From positions 2,426,333-2,490,332 of the forward strand of contig NC_061066.1 in NCBI RefSeq assembly GCF_021917145.1: 64,000 nt of DNA. Direction: 5' to 3'. This document shows positions 14,142 through 29,088 of this stretch, in pieces; the first letter of the stretch is position 1; each line of letters starts with the position of its first letter. Under the pieces are notes generated by a model. It had not been told where the DNA came from. It was given only the letters and a program-made list of their open reading frames with translations, and did no database searches. The position numbers and the translations under genes are program-made. This stretch comes from Hypomesus transpacificus (taxonomy: Eukaryota; Chordata; Actinopteri; Osmeriformes; Osmeridae).

Positions 14142-17100
14142 TCATTTTTTGCTTTTTCCACCGACTTGTTCTTGAGCAGCCTTTTTAGCCTTGACCATTT
14201 CCACCAATTCCTGGGACAGGGGATAAAGGAGAGTTCAGGATATATAAATAATTAATCAGTGTTGCGCTAGGCATACAAACCGACGGGACAGGGGCCAGCA
14301 TACCTTGTATCTCTTCATACAGTCCTTCTTGGAGCGTCCAGGGACAGCGGCAGCGATCTTCTCCCACCTCTCCGCGGTGCTGACGGGGAAGGTCTTCAGG
14401 GCCTGCTCCAGCAGCTTCTGCTCCTCACCGGTCCAGGACGCACCACTACCTGAGGGAGCGCACACACATCCACTCGGACGTTGGTGATCTTTCCCCCCCA
14501 CACTAGCAGACCGAAGAGTTAACATGAATGTTGATTTAGTTAAACCAATGACTTACCGTCAAATCTTTCAGATGGCACTGCGTTGTCAACTGTCAGAGGA
14601 ACTGCTGAATGCTCCTTCTTGAACTTCTCAAAGGCTTTCTTGTTAATCTCATCTTTCTGGACGGGGTCTGAAGCACAAGACAGTCACATTATTACAAGAC
14701 AGCTGATTATTGTATAATTCTAGTAATAACAGTAATTGGGGAACTGGTCAAAGTAATCTGATCAGAAACTATGGGTATAGTTACCCAGCTTTTGTAAATT
14801 CTTGGCTTTGTTGATGACATCTTTGGCTGTCCTCTTGTTGCCGCTGGTGGAGTGCAGGTTCATGTAATTGGCGATGACTTCCCATCTGAAGGACAAAATA
14901 AGATTAGAATCCAAAAAACGGTTTGGGCCTTGATACCAAGAGAGGGAGTGGGCCTGGCCTGGGGTTCTAGAAACTCGGGCCATGGAGCCCAGCTTTGACC
15001 CTGACTGCCCGTTGTCCTGGTGAGAGCAGCGTACCTGGCGTTGGTTCCTGCTGGGAACAGGTTGACCGCTTTGATAAGCAGCTGCAGCTCCTCCTCGTTC
15101 CAGCCCTTGCCCCCGCCTCCTCCACCCCCGCTGGCCTGCTCTGCCGTGCGTGCAGCCTGGCGGGCCTGGACCTCTGCCTCCTTCTCCTTCTGCAGCTGGG
15201 CGTTCACCCACTGGACCTGGAGAGGAGCCGCACACACACACAGGTGGAAGGACAAGCGTTAGTGGTCCAGCTGGCATACACAGGCCACAGTCAAGCCACA
15301 TCTTGGATTTTAGGGTAGGTTGTCACATCTTTGGTGTCTGGTGTGCGTTTCGTACAGTACCTGCTTCTCTACAGCTGCCTTGCCCTCCTCCTTCGAACCA
15401 GCGGCCAAGGTCTCGTTGAGGGACTGCAAACTGCCATACACAGGAAGATTCACATATAAACAGTGAACCAACAGGATTTCTCACACACAGTATCCTTTTA
15501 CACCATCTTTCGTTTCACCTCAGTAGCTCCAGGCCGTCACACAGCTTCTCCACATCCCCCATCATTTTCAAACCGTCGGACTCGTTTTCGGCAAAGTAAT
15601 TCCAGTTCTATGAAGTAAAATGAACTCATAAGACTGATTGAACAAAGAAACGCAACAATCTGTTCAAACTGCTGTGTAATACCAGCCTGTCAGCACCTTG
15701 CAGGTAGTCCTGAGTTTCTGCCTCTCTTTCTTTATGGCCTTCTTCTGGATGTCCTTCTCCTTCTTGACCTGCAAGGCGGCCTGTTTGGCCTCCTCTTCCT
15801 CCTTCTCCTTGGCTAGCCGGGCGGCCTCCAGTTCGGCCTGGCGAGCCTGCGGAACCACAAATATTAACATTGCAGATCCTGAAAATCCCAGATCTAGAAC
15901 GCTCCAGGTCCTAAATATTCCATATCTTGAACATTGCAGATCTAGATCATAAACATTGCAGATCTAGTACAGACACTGCTTTCGAGGAGGCGCGATGGTG
16001 TGAATCCAGATGTTAATTCAAGGATATCAGTGACTCACTCGATCCTTCTCCTCCTGCTCTTTTCTCTTGGCGTCTGCCTTGGCCTTCTTCTCAGACTCCT
16101 TCCTGGCCTTTTCCTCCTCTTTGAACTTTTTTATTCTGGGGTCACAGTTGTAGGCGGTGTCTGCAGAGATGCAAGGACACATTTCAAGGATGCACCGACC
16201 CAATTGCTTCTTACCATTAAAAGCTATTTATTGAGGACTTACCAACTAGTGTTCTCAATCTGTTCATCTCCTCCTTCTTCCTCTGCGCTCTGGAAGCCCG
16301 GTTCTGCTTTTCAATCCATCTCCGCTCGTCTCGGCTAGATAACAAAATTAGAAGAAATCAGACACTACCTCTAAACATGGCTTCTTGGGGGTATTCTAAT
16401 ACTAGCAGTCACGAAGCGTGTCAGAATGTAGCTCACCATTCAGCCTTCTCCTTTTCCTCTTCATCCAAATACGAAAATTCTCTCCATGAGTCAAAGTTGT
16501 ACCTTGATTGAGAACAAAATATATCACTGAGTAGAAGTGTAATATTTCGTCTTAATTACCTTCCCAGTGCATATTATCTATGATAAGTGTTCCTGTTAAC
16601 AGTGACCTATCAGTTGATACTTACCAAAAAGAGTAAAAATGATCTACTTCTTCAAATGTGGAATCCATGGTCCCGAGTTTGGGCACGTGCTTTTTGGAGG
16701 TCCATCTGGCGTTTCTCTCAAAGACGGGACCAAACGCCTCAAAGTAGTTCTCTTTCGCTTCGCCCTTCGAGGGCACGGTGTTGTCAAAAGTAGGATCCAC
16801 GCTGTCATACGCTCTTCTCTTCACCGGGTCGGACAACATCTCTATTGCTGGAATTAGACAAGCGGACACCTTTGTGTTATAAAAAGAAAGTCGATTGAGA
16901 AGAAATAAAGACAGCAGTGATTAATGTTCTTACCTTTAGTTATACAGGTGAAGTAGTCGTTGTCTCCCTCTATGATCTGTTCTCCAGCAGCTTTCCTTTT
17001 GTCTGGGTGGTGCTTCAAGACCATGGCTTTGTCTGCGTGGATACAACTCAATAAATAACTAGTAATTAACTTAACACAGCTTTAGCGCTGTGTTTAGGGA

Positions 17101-18141
17101 GTTTGAAAATGTAACAAGGCCATGGTGTGTGATGGTGAAAGACTCACGGGCAGCTTTGATTTGTTTCTGGGTCGCCTTGTATCTCATATGTGCCAGACCG
17201 AGGACAGCATAGTGATCTTGATTCTGACGAAACATAAACAGTATATTTTAACATATTCATTTTGACACTTATCAAAAGCAACATTTGAGGTCAGAGGGGT
17301 GGATGTTTGACCTGTGACCTCTTGATCTGCAACCAATGCTCTACCACTGAGATATACCCCTCCCATTTATTATGGAAAAGTCCCCAAGACAAAAGGCAAC
17401 ATCTGAAGTAGCCTGCTTGTTAGCTACCTTCCAGTCTTTGGGGTCCAGCGTTCGGAGCAAAGGATACTCCTCCAGCTGAAGCTCTTCATCCTCTGACTCC
17501 TCAGACAGCTCCTCCTCTTCCTCCAGCTCCTGGAAGGAGGCTGACACATTTCTGTTCCTCCTCTTGACAAAGGCCTCAAACCAACGACCAACTGGCTCCA
17601 CCTCAATCCGTACAGACGCTGAAAAAGAGAGACAGTCAAAATGTATCTACTTAACATCTACCATTTTACAGTACTTCATCAACAGGAACATCACAATGTG
17701 CCTAACGAAACAGGTGGCTCTACAATGTAACAATAATATGAATAAATGCTACATAGCTACATACAAAGGTAGCGAGCAGCTGATACTGTCAAAAAGAAAT
17801 CAGTACAGCACATCAGGTGTATTCAGTAGGGCTACCAAGTACTACAGTTGTTGAAAGCTTATCAAAGTATCGTTTGTATTTGTTCGTCCATATCCAATGA
17901 ATTAACTTTCAATATCTGTGTAAATGTGAATAGATCGCTACCGTTACATAACACTTGCTACCAACTTCTTTTAAGCAACTATAGTTGCTAATGTTAGCTA
18001 CAAGCGAGCAAGCTACACTAGCTATACAGCTAAATGCTAACGGATAGAGTGAAAATCAGAATTATATTAGGTAATCAGGCGTTTACCTGTAATGGCATTA
18101 CAGACGACTGTAACATCCCCTTCTAATGCTTCTAATAGCAT
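14142..18141 (-). CDS. dnajc2: DnaJ homologue C2 (zuotin-related factor 1, MPP11)
   Basis: J-protein of the mammalian ribosome-associated complex, stimulating HSP70 at the nascent-chain exit; it also has chromatin roles. Sixteen coding exons (minus): 18141-18087, 17618-17428, 17223-17148, 17032-16934, 16847-16625, 16502-16437, 16334-16243, 16160-16039, 15846-15697, 15607-15519, 15430-15361, 15216-15035, 14885-14785, 14667-14557, 14449-14304, 14210-14142. Total 613 residues (human 621). Features: acidic stretch about 45-65, J domain with HPD at 116-118, conserved [20 protein letters not shown] of the zuotin homology region, a long Lys/Glu coiled coil, a poly-Gly linker, then two SANT domains (about 448-498 and 545-595). 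The exon 9 donor is GTGCTG, weaker than the others. Head to head with psmc2. Confidence 0.95.
17275..17362 (-). mobile_element. tRNA-derived SINE head
   Basis: Lies in dnajc2 intron 2. On the minus strand it reads TATCTCAGTGGTAGAGC (an A-box-like tRNA segment), then TTGCAGATCAAGAGGTCACA. The tail is lost. Same family as the copies at 12002, 25268 and 57795. Confidence 0.65.
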
Positions 18142-18631
18142 TTTGGAAACGCAAGCTATAAACACATCAAGATGCAAAATGTTATATTTTAAAGGTGGAT
18201 ATTTCTGATGTGCTGTCCTGTCGCCCGGTTTTCAGTGCACCACATGGGCCTGCTTAGACTAGTTCCTTACTGGGTAGAGCTAGTCTTACACTGTTGAAAA
18301 TCCGTACTTGTGCAATGTACTCCGTAATCTTTGGTTCCGAAAATTGTTTCACAACAAACATGTTCAGTGACTCTTCTTTATTTTGTCTCACCAGATTTCC
18401 AAAATTTAGAGCGGCCATTAATTTAAAATAATACAGTATTGAGTCACACATAAAGTTAACCATTAAGAAACATATAAAGTTATTGTACCATTCACGGTGC
18501 GTCTTTAATAGTACTCCGACCACTGTGTCCTATCCTAGCAGACATAGCGGAAGTCCAAACTTGCTGTGTAATCCTTGTTGTGCAGAAGTACAAACTCTCT
18601 CTGTAGTCAACATATTTTACCTGAATTGACC
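18142..18631. promoter_or_regulatory. Bidirectional promoter interval dnajc2 / psmc2
   Basis: The 490 bp between the dnajc2 start (minus) and psmc2 start (plus) must contain both 5' UTRs and promoters. An ETS-type GCGGAAGT is at 18547-18554 and a YY1-like GCGGCCATTA at 18411-18420. No canonical TATA box is placed convincingly for either gene. Both genes serve protein quality control and are head to head in human as well (established knowledge). Confidence 0.6.
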
Positions 18632-22417
<3,786 letters not shown>

Positions 22418-22514
22418 GGCTTCCCTGCGATTGTTTTTCTGTTTGTGTTTGTTGTCACGGGGACGGGGGGGACTTGAACCATAACGTTCTGTCATTCTTG
22501 GAAAATTACCTAAA

Positions 22515-22528
22515 AATAAAACTTTATT
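22515..22528. terminator. Bidirectional polyadenylation signal, psmc2/slc26a5
   Basis: AATAAAACTTTATT carries AATAAA on the plus strand (22515-22520, 98 bp after the psmc2 stop) and AATAAA on the minus strand (22528-22523). The psmc2 use is secure. For slc26a5, other minus-strand hexamers exist nearer its stop (about 22658-22663 and 22851-22856), so its use of this site is optional. Confidence 0.6.
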
Positions 22529-23518
22529 GTGATATGGGTGTTCGATGAACTTTTTTCTGAACTGTTTATGCAAACACAGCAACCCTGCTTACCTTCCAAA
22601 TACAGCTGATAGTTAGAATGTGTTCTCATAAGTACAATAAGGATGTTACAAAAAAAATATTTATTACATAGAGCTTGGGTCATCAAATATGACAGACATT
22701 TGACAAGTAACAATACAGCATAATATGAACTTAACAGCACTCAATATGATTTGAATCACTAAATGCACTGCTGGTATAATGACTTTGGTCTCACTTATAC
22801 AGTCTTTTATATTACTATGAGTAAAATGTCTACATAGACAATATAATTTTTTTATTACGTAGTTGTGACAATTGCAAAGTGAGCACTTTTAGCATTTTCA
22901 AACAACCCTTTGTGCTTGTACTCACACGGTGATGGTAAAGTCCTGGCATTCACCTAGATTTCAGCAGTGAAATAAAGACAGGCTTCTAGATCTCTCCAAC
23001 ATGTAACAGAGGCCCAAACAACACAGTAACTTGTCTGCAGGATTATGTTAAGGCTGTAACTGTCCCCCTGGGTTCAGATAATAAAGGCCTAACCAACCAA
23101 TAACAGTGCCTGTGAAGACCTCCAGCAATCCATACTAAAACTGGAATGAACACAGTACTCTAAATATTTCTTCCTCTGAACCTGTGATTAATGTAAACCT
23201 ATAAAAGTGCAATGGAATTCTAAAAAAGAAAATACAATCCTCTCGACAAACAAAAGCCTTGATAGAACTGCACTTACACTGCAGGAATGTTAGCAATAAA
23301 ACCAAAGTACCGGTACACTAAAATATTTCATCAAATATACATCGCTATCTTTTATAAAAAACAAAATTGCACTTGTGGAATAGCAGTCAGTCTACAGTGT
23401 CTCCTGTGTGATGGTTAAAGACCCCCCCCCCCCCGTGCTGGTCAGAGCTTCCATGCCTCCCCTGCACCTCCTCCCTGATATGACTGCCCACTCTAAAGCC
23501 ATCTTGTGTGGAGAGCTG
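22529..23518 (-). other. slc26a5 3' UTR / tail-to-tail spacer
   Basis: Lies between the psmc2 polyadenylation signal and the slc26a5 stop codon. It is AT-rich, with no coding exon and several minus-strand AATAAA hexamers. A run of 14 C at about 23417-23430 sits just past the stop. It is probably mostly 3' UTR of slc26a5. Confidence 0.5.
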
Positions 23519-25785
23519 TCATTGGACAGTGTGGTTGACATGTGGGACAGTGTGACACTGACAGTGGAGCACTGCATCATGGACTGTGGGAAAGACCATC
23601 TCCGGGGTCACAACGCCACTGAAAAACTGCAGGCTGCGGAGTTCAGCGAGCAGAGTTCCTGCGAGGGAAAACAAGAAGTTTAAATCCAATTTGAATTTGT
23701 GAAGCCCTTTTTACAATCAGCAAACAAAAAATGACTAAAATACACCATAAATCAACCCTGAGATCCCCAGTAAAACTCCTACAGGAGTCAAAATGTTGCA
23801 TTTATATGTTAACAACTTATCCGTCTTAGTCCTTAATACAGCAAGGTGTCCTAGGAGAACAGGTACTCACTGCTGCATCCAGCAAGCAGCACCTGCACGT
23901 CCACAGCTGCGTACTCCTTCACCAGCTGCAGAGAGACAGAGAGACACACAGCCTGGTGAGGCCACATGGGCAGACACACACTGACAGGATGTGACAGGCT
24001 TGGAGCACCAATAACGTCAGGGGTGCACCCCTAGGAGCACCCCTCTCCTAGGAACCAGTGAGATAGAAACGGCCGACAGGTTGGAAGAACAAGAAGAGAG
24101 TGTGTGTGTGTGTGTTAGTGAGCATGTTTAAGTTTGATATCAGTTTGATGAGGCGGGTCACTGTGTCATGGCCAGGTCTCATCAGAGCAGGGTCTCAGTC
24201 CTCCAGGAATATGAGCCACGTACCAATCTGATGACCTTGGCTCCCACAGAGTCGATGAAGTTGACCGGGGTCCAGTCCAGGATGATGCAGCGGACAGGGC
24301 TGAGGGGCTGCAGGAAGCTGACCATCTCGGAGTCGGACTCCTCGGTGCTGGCCTCGGCTGTCTGCCCGTTCCCTAGCAGGTTCAGGTGGGTCTGGGACAC
24401 GCCTCCACCCACGACCTCGTGGGTCACGCCTTGCTCCAAGTCCTGGACCAATCAAAGAGAAACATAGGTATTATGAATGGCCTCTGACAATCATAGGTCT
24501 GATTTTATTTTTTTGTGGATTTTTATTTTTTACTTCTAAACTATGCTGTACAATGGTCATATGCAGACGTTGTGTGTGGAGGAATGGAGAGGGTAAGTCA
24601 AGTTTGCAGTGGCTGCCCTGAATGGCTGGGTTGCCATTGGTTATTATACAAAGGGGTTGAACACAGAGAGAGAGTGAGAATGATCAAAAAATCGTTGCAC
24701 ACAAATACCACAGTGCACTCTTATCAGGAAGAGGGCTCACCAGTTTGACCACAGCATTCATCTTCTGGGGAGACTTCTGGTTCAGTTTTTCCCTCTCAGC
24801 TTTCTCTTTCTTAAATCTTTTTTTCTGGAGTTTTCTTGCAGCCTGAAGCTGAGTGGGGTCAACTCCTGTCTGCAAACATTTGAATAAGACAATCAAGCCA
24901 GGCCATCTCGCTGGACTCCTATCTCCTAATATTTACTTTTCAAAGCAGTGACATAGCGTAACATTTGTAGGAACAAGAAAACCTGCCTTCTAAGAGCTCA
25001 CGGGCTACAGTCAAACATTGGCTGACCAAAGGTGAACTAACCCTTTTCTATTAATGACAAACATGTGTATATAACATACACGCTTACACATGTAGTTTAC
25101 CTTCCGTTTGAGGGCGTTCACGTAAAGGTCGCTGTTTGCAAAATATATCGAGGAGTTGGAGTGGAAGATTTTGATCCCCTTGCATTCTGTTGCCTGGAAA
25201 CAAACACAATCACAGGAACTTAGATCCTGTCACACCATTGTTGTTTCTGTCTCAGAAAAGAATAATGTTTTCATTCAGCAGACACTCCGAAGCAATATAC
25301 AGTACAGGGAGGGATTAAAACCTGCAAACTCTGATCTGTAGTCAAACATCCAAACCACAGAGCTGTACCTATCCCTCCTTCCTCTGCCTTCAGTTCTACC
25401 ATCACAGTTGTGGCAAGCGTGGAGCCCCTCTCACCTCTTCATACTCGTCCACATCGCAGTACAGCCCCGTGTCGGACACCTGTCCCAAGAGCAGAGTCTT
25501 TGGGCTACAGGGCAGGTAAGGGAGACAACGTTAACATCGCAGGACACAGCATTATGAGGTCTACTGACACCAAAGATATCAAGTGAAATGCTTTCCGATG
25601 ATAAACGGAAGACTTTTACATTTGAATGAAAAGGGTAGAAGGATGGGGACTAGGGAGGAAGAGGACGGTTGGGCACCTTTGTGTTCTGTAGATGACGGTC
25701 ACTATTGCAAATCCTACAGCCACGAGCAGGCCGTAATCTAGTCCCAACAGCACAGAAGCTACAAAGGAAACTATCCAGATAGCCT

Positions 25786-25820
<35 letters not shown>

Positions 25821-28800
25821 ATGCGTCTTGGCACCGCGGCATTGAAAACATTGTGACCAGTCACGAGCAGTGAGCCGCGGTCAGAGGGTGGGTGGTTGTG
25901 TGGCGTCATGACTCACCAGCTCAATCTTGCTGGTTCTCCACAGGACTGGAATGTCCCTCAGCTGTTTGAACATGCCCAGCAGATTCACCATGATGATGGC
26001 AGCCAGCACCGTCTGCAGTGGCACAGTGTACAACAGGGTTGGCTGTGAGGTAAGTGAAGAGACTAGAGGAAGATAATCATTTCGGGGGGGGAAGCTTGTT
26101 TTCATGTTTGACTTCCTCTTTAGCCCCTAAGCCAGCTCAGACAACCACAGAGTGTGGCTGTGGCTGTGGGTGTGGCTGTGTTTGGCTTCACACTCATACC
26201 CACCTGTGGTAGGGGCTGGAAGACAAACCCAATGGCCACAACCACCAGCAACACCACCAGTGAAGCAAGCAGACCGGCTATCTGTTCAGACAGAGAGAGA
26301 TAAGATTGGTGTTCATCATTTCCCATTATCTCACTTAGTTATAAGCATAAGAGGAAGTGTGTTTTCTTATCTAAGCCATATAGTTTAATGATGCCAATTT
26401 GTGATGCCAAAGAAGTCCCATTCATAGCAATGCAGTCATGACAATACACCGTGTCCTTAGAAACAGGATGTATGTGTGTGTGTGTGTTACCTGCGTCTTG
26501 CCCCCAGTGCTCTCCTGCACCAGGCTCCGAGACATAGAACAGGTGATGGCGAAGGTGTGGAAGAAGGAGCTGACAAAGTTACAAATCCCCAGGGCTATCA
26601 GCTCCTAAACAGAGGTGCAGCGCAGAGCTGGGGTTACATTCTCAGCAGAAGATCACTTGTAGAACACCAGTGACTCGCCACTACTATCCTGACTACATTT
26701 GACATGGCCGTCATTTATCCTTTATCCAAAGCGACATACAAATGGCACATATACTGTTGAAAGTACAGCAGAAAATCAAGGATCAGACGTGTGTGGTTCC
26801 AGTAGTATTTTGGTGGTTCGAGTCAAGAAACCAGGCACAGTGAAACAATGACATCATCTCAACCCCAGTGCAACAACAACAGCAACAACATCATCTCAAC
26901 AACGTAACGTTGCGATGTCAATCTTGGCCCAAACACACCTGGTTGCCATCCACGCTGTAGCCATGCTTCAGGGCAAAGGTCTTGGCCAGAGAGATCCCCA
27001 TGGAGAAGCCCACGATGGCTATGGCAAAGGAATCCGTGACCAAGTTTGGCAAAAGGGAGAAGGTGGGGACCACCGGAGGGAGGAGCCTGTAGACAGACGT
27101 CTTGTGTAAGAACCCAGCTGACGAGAGAAGCCAGGACACGTTATGGAGGGAATATTTCGTGTCACAAACGTTTGCTGAAAGTGAAGCTTTACCGCCTTCA
27201 CGCGAGAGAAGACATCGTTACGTTTGGATTTACGTGGCATTCAAATGCTACGCCGCGCCAACGCCGCTACGCTTCTGGCCGGATACGCCCTCCGTGACCT
27301 CACCCTGTGGGGATCTTCCCGACCACGTCGACCTGGTAGCCCTCTGATAGGTTGAGGCCGTAGGAGAGGCCGGTGGAGACGATGACCACGATGATCTCCC
27401 CGGGGATGGGGACGGGCAGCTTGCTCTTGAAGCGCTCGTTGACCACCTTGACCCCGTACAGGAACACGGTGCACACCAGGCCCACGGTGAGCGTGGTGAC
27501 GTTGGTGCTGGTGATGTCAGTTACCACGGCCCTCAAGCTCTGGGGGGGAAGGCGGAATTAGAGGGGGATTAGGAGGCTTGGTTTAGGAATGTGTTTGTAT
27601 GTATGTGCGTGTGTATGTGAGTGTGTGTGGGGGTATCTAGGTGGGTGTGTGTGTATTTGAGTGTGTGTGGGGGTATCTAGGTGGGTGTGTGTGTGTGTAT
27701 GTGAGTGTGTGTGCGGGTATCTAGGTGGGTGGGTGTGTGTGTGTTTCAGAGTGTGTCTCACATAGAGGGCTGAGAAGGGCCCGCTGAAGCGGGGGGTCTT
27801 CACGCCCAGCAGGTATTTGAGCTGGGACACACAGACGTGCAGGGCTGCGGCTGTGGTGAAGCCTCGGACCAGAGGCTCTGTCAGGTAGATGGCCACGAAG
27901 CCAAACCTGAGCAGCCCAAACACCAGCTAGGGGAAGGGGGGGGGGGGGACAGAGGTTAAAATGATGGAAACCTACAACAGGATAGGAGTCTGACTTCATC
28001 AAATATTTGACACACCTAGGACGGCAATAGGCAAATGCCCAAGCGTGAGAAATATATGTGGTCTACGCATTTAACAACCTCCAATATAAAACAATACTTG
28101 ATCGACTCCTTTCCATGATTTCGCTGTGCGTGCCGCATGACAAGGTGTTGTTACATGCCACGGAGAGAAAATAAACAAATACGCAAAAACGACAAGCAGC
28201 AAGCATCCGATAGGGCTGTGGGCTCGCACATCAACGAACAGTGTGGATCCCACCGTGTTGCGTCAACACTGAGTGCTGAGCCTAAGACAGAGCCTGACAG
28301 GCTGGCTACTGGGTTTCACATGTGCAGAAACACACCGTCACAATCACACAATGGAGACGGTGTCTTGGTGATGAGATCCTATCTCAAGCCTAACAACCTC
28401 AAGCGGATAGACCTGTTTGACTTGCACCCTGACACTGTGTTTGTGTGAGGGACGGGTCAGGGGGAGCGTCGGAGAAGGCAGGCCCACCTGGATGATTCCC
28501 ACCAGGGTGGTGAGGACCACGGCCAGCTCCACCCTCCTGGCGTCCCGGGCCTCCGTGTCCACCAGGGTGCCGTTGGTCCCGTTCAGAGCCTGCATGGTGA
28601 ACATGGAGTCTGGGGCCTCCCTCACCACCACGCCTCCTATCATCAGGCTGATCACTGCAAACGTGCCTGCAGAGGAGACAGACGGTACACAACCGCTGTT
28701 AGGCTACCTAAGAACCACCTGATAAATGGATTAGAATTGAATTGTTTTTATTGAATAAATGAACAAATAATAAAATATATAATTTCATGAAATCCCATGG

Positions 28801-29037
28801 TGCTTGGTGTGATTATTTGTGGTGGAACAGCAGCAAACTATGCCGTGAGCGCTGTGCCTTTCAACGGGTTTCTCAGAACTGCATTCCTTTGTGCTCCCAC
28901 CTGACTGGTGTCCAGAACACCTCCTTCAGGCGACATCAGTGTGGCGGGGCCCCAGCTAACACTGACTAGGTTTGGCTCAGAGACAATCTCATAACTACAA
29001 ATCAGTGGCCAGGCGTCAGCGTTGTCCCAGACAGTGT

Positions 29038-29088
<51 letters not shown>

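Noticed and set aside
14860..15301. Longer open frames read through dnajc2 introns
   Set aside because: Conserved SANT exon ends with splice sites at 14885 and 15035-15216 explain the region; the extra residues are intronic.
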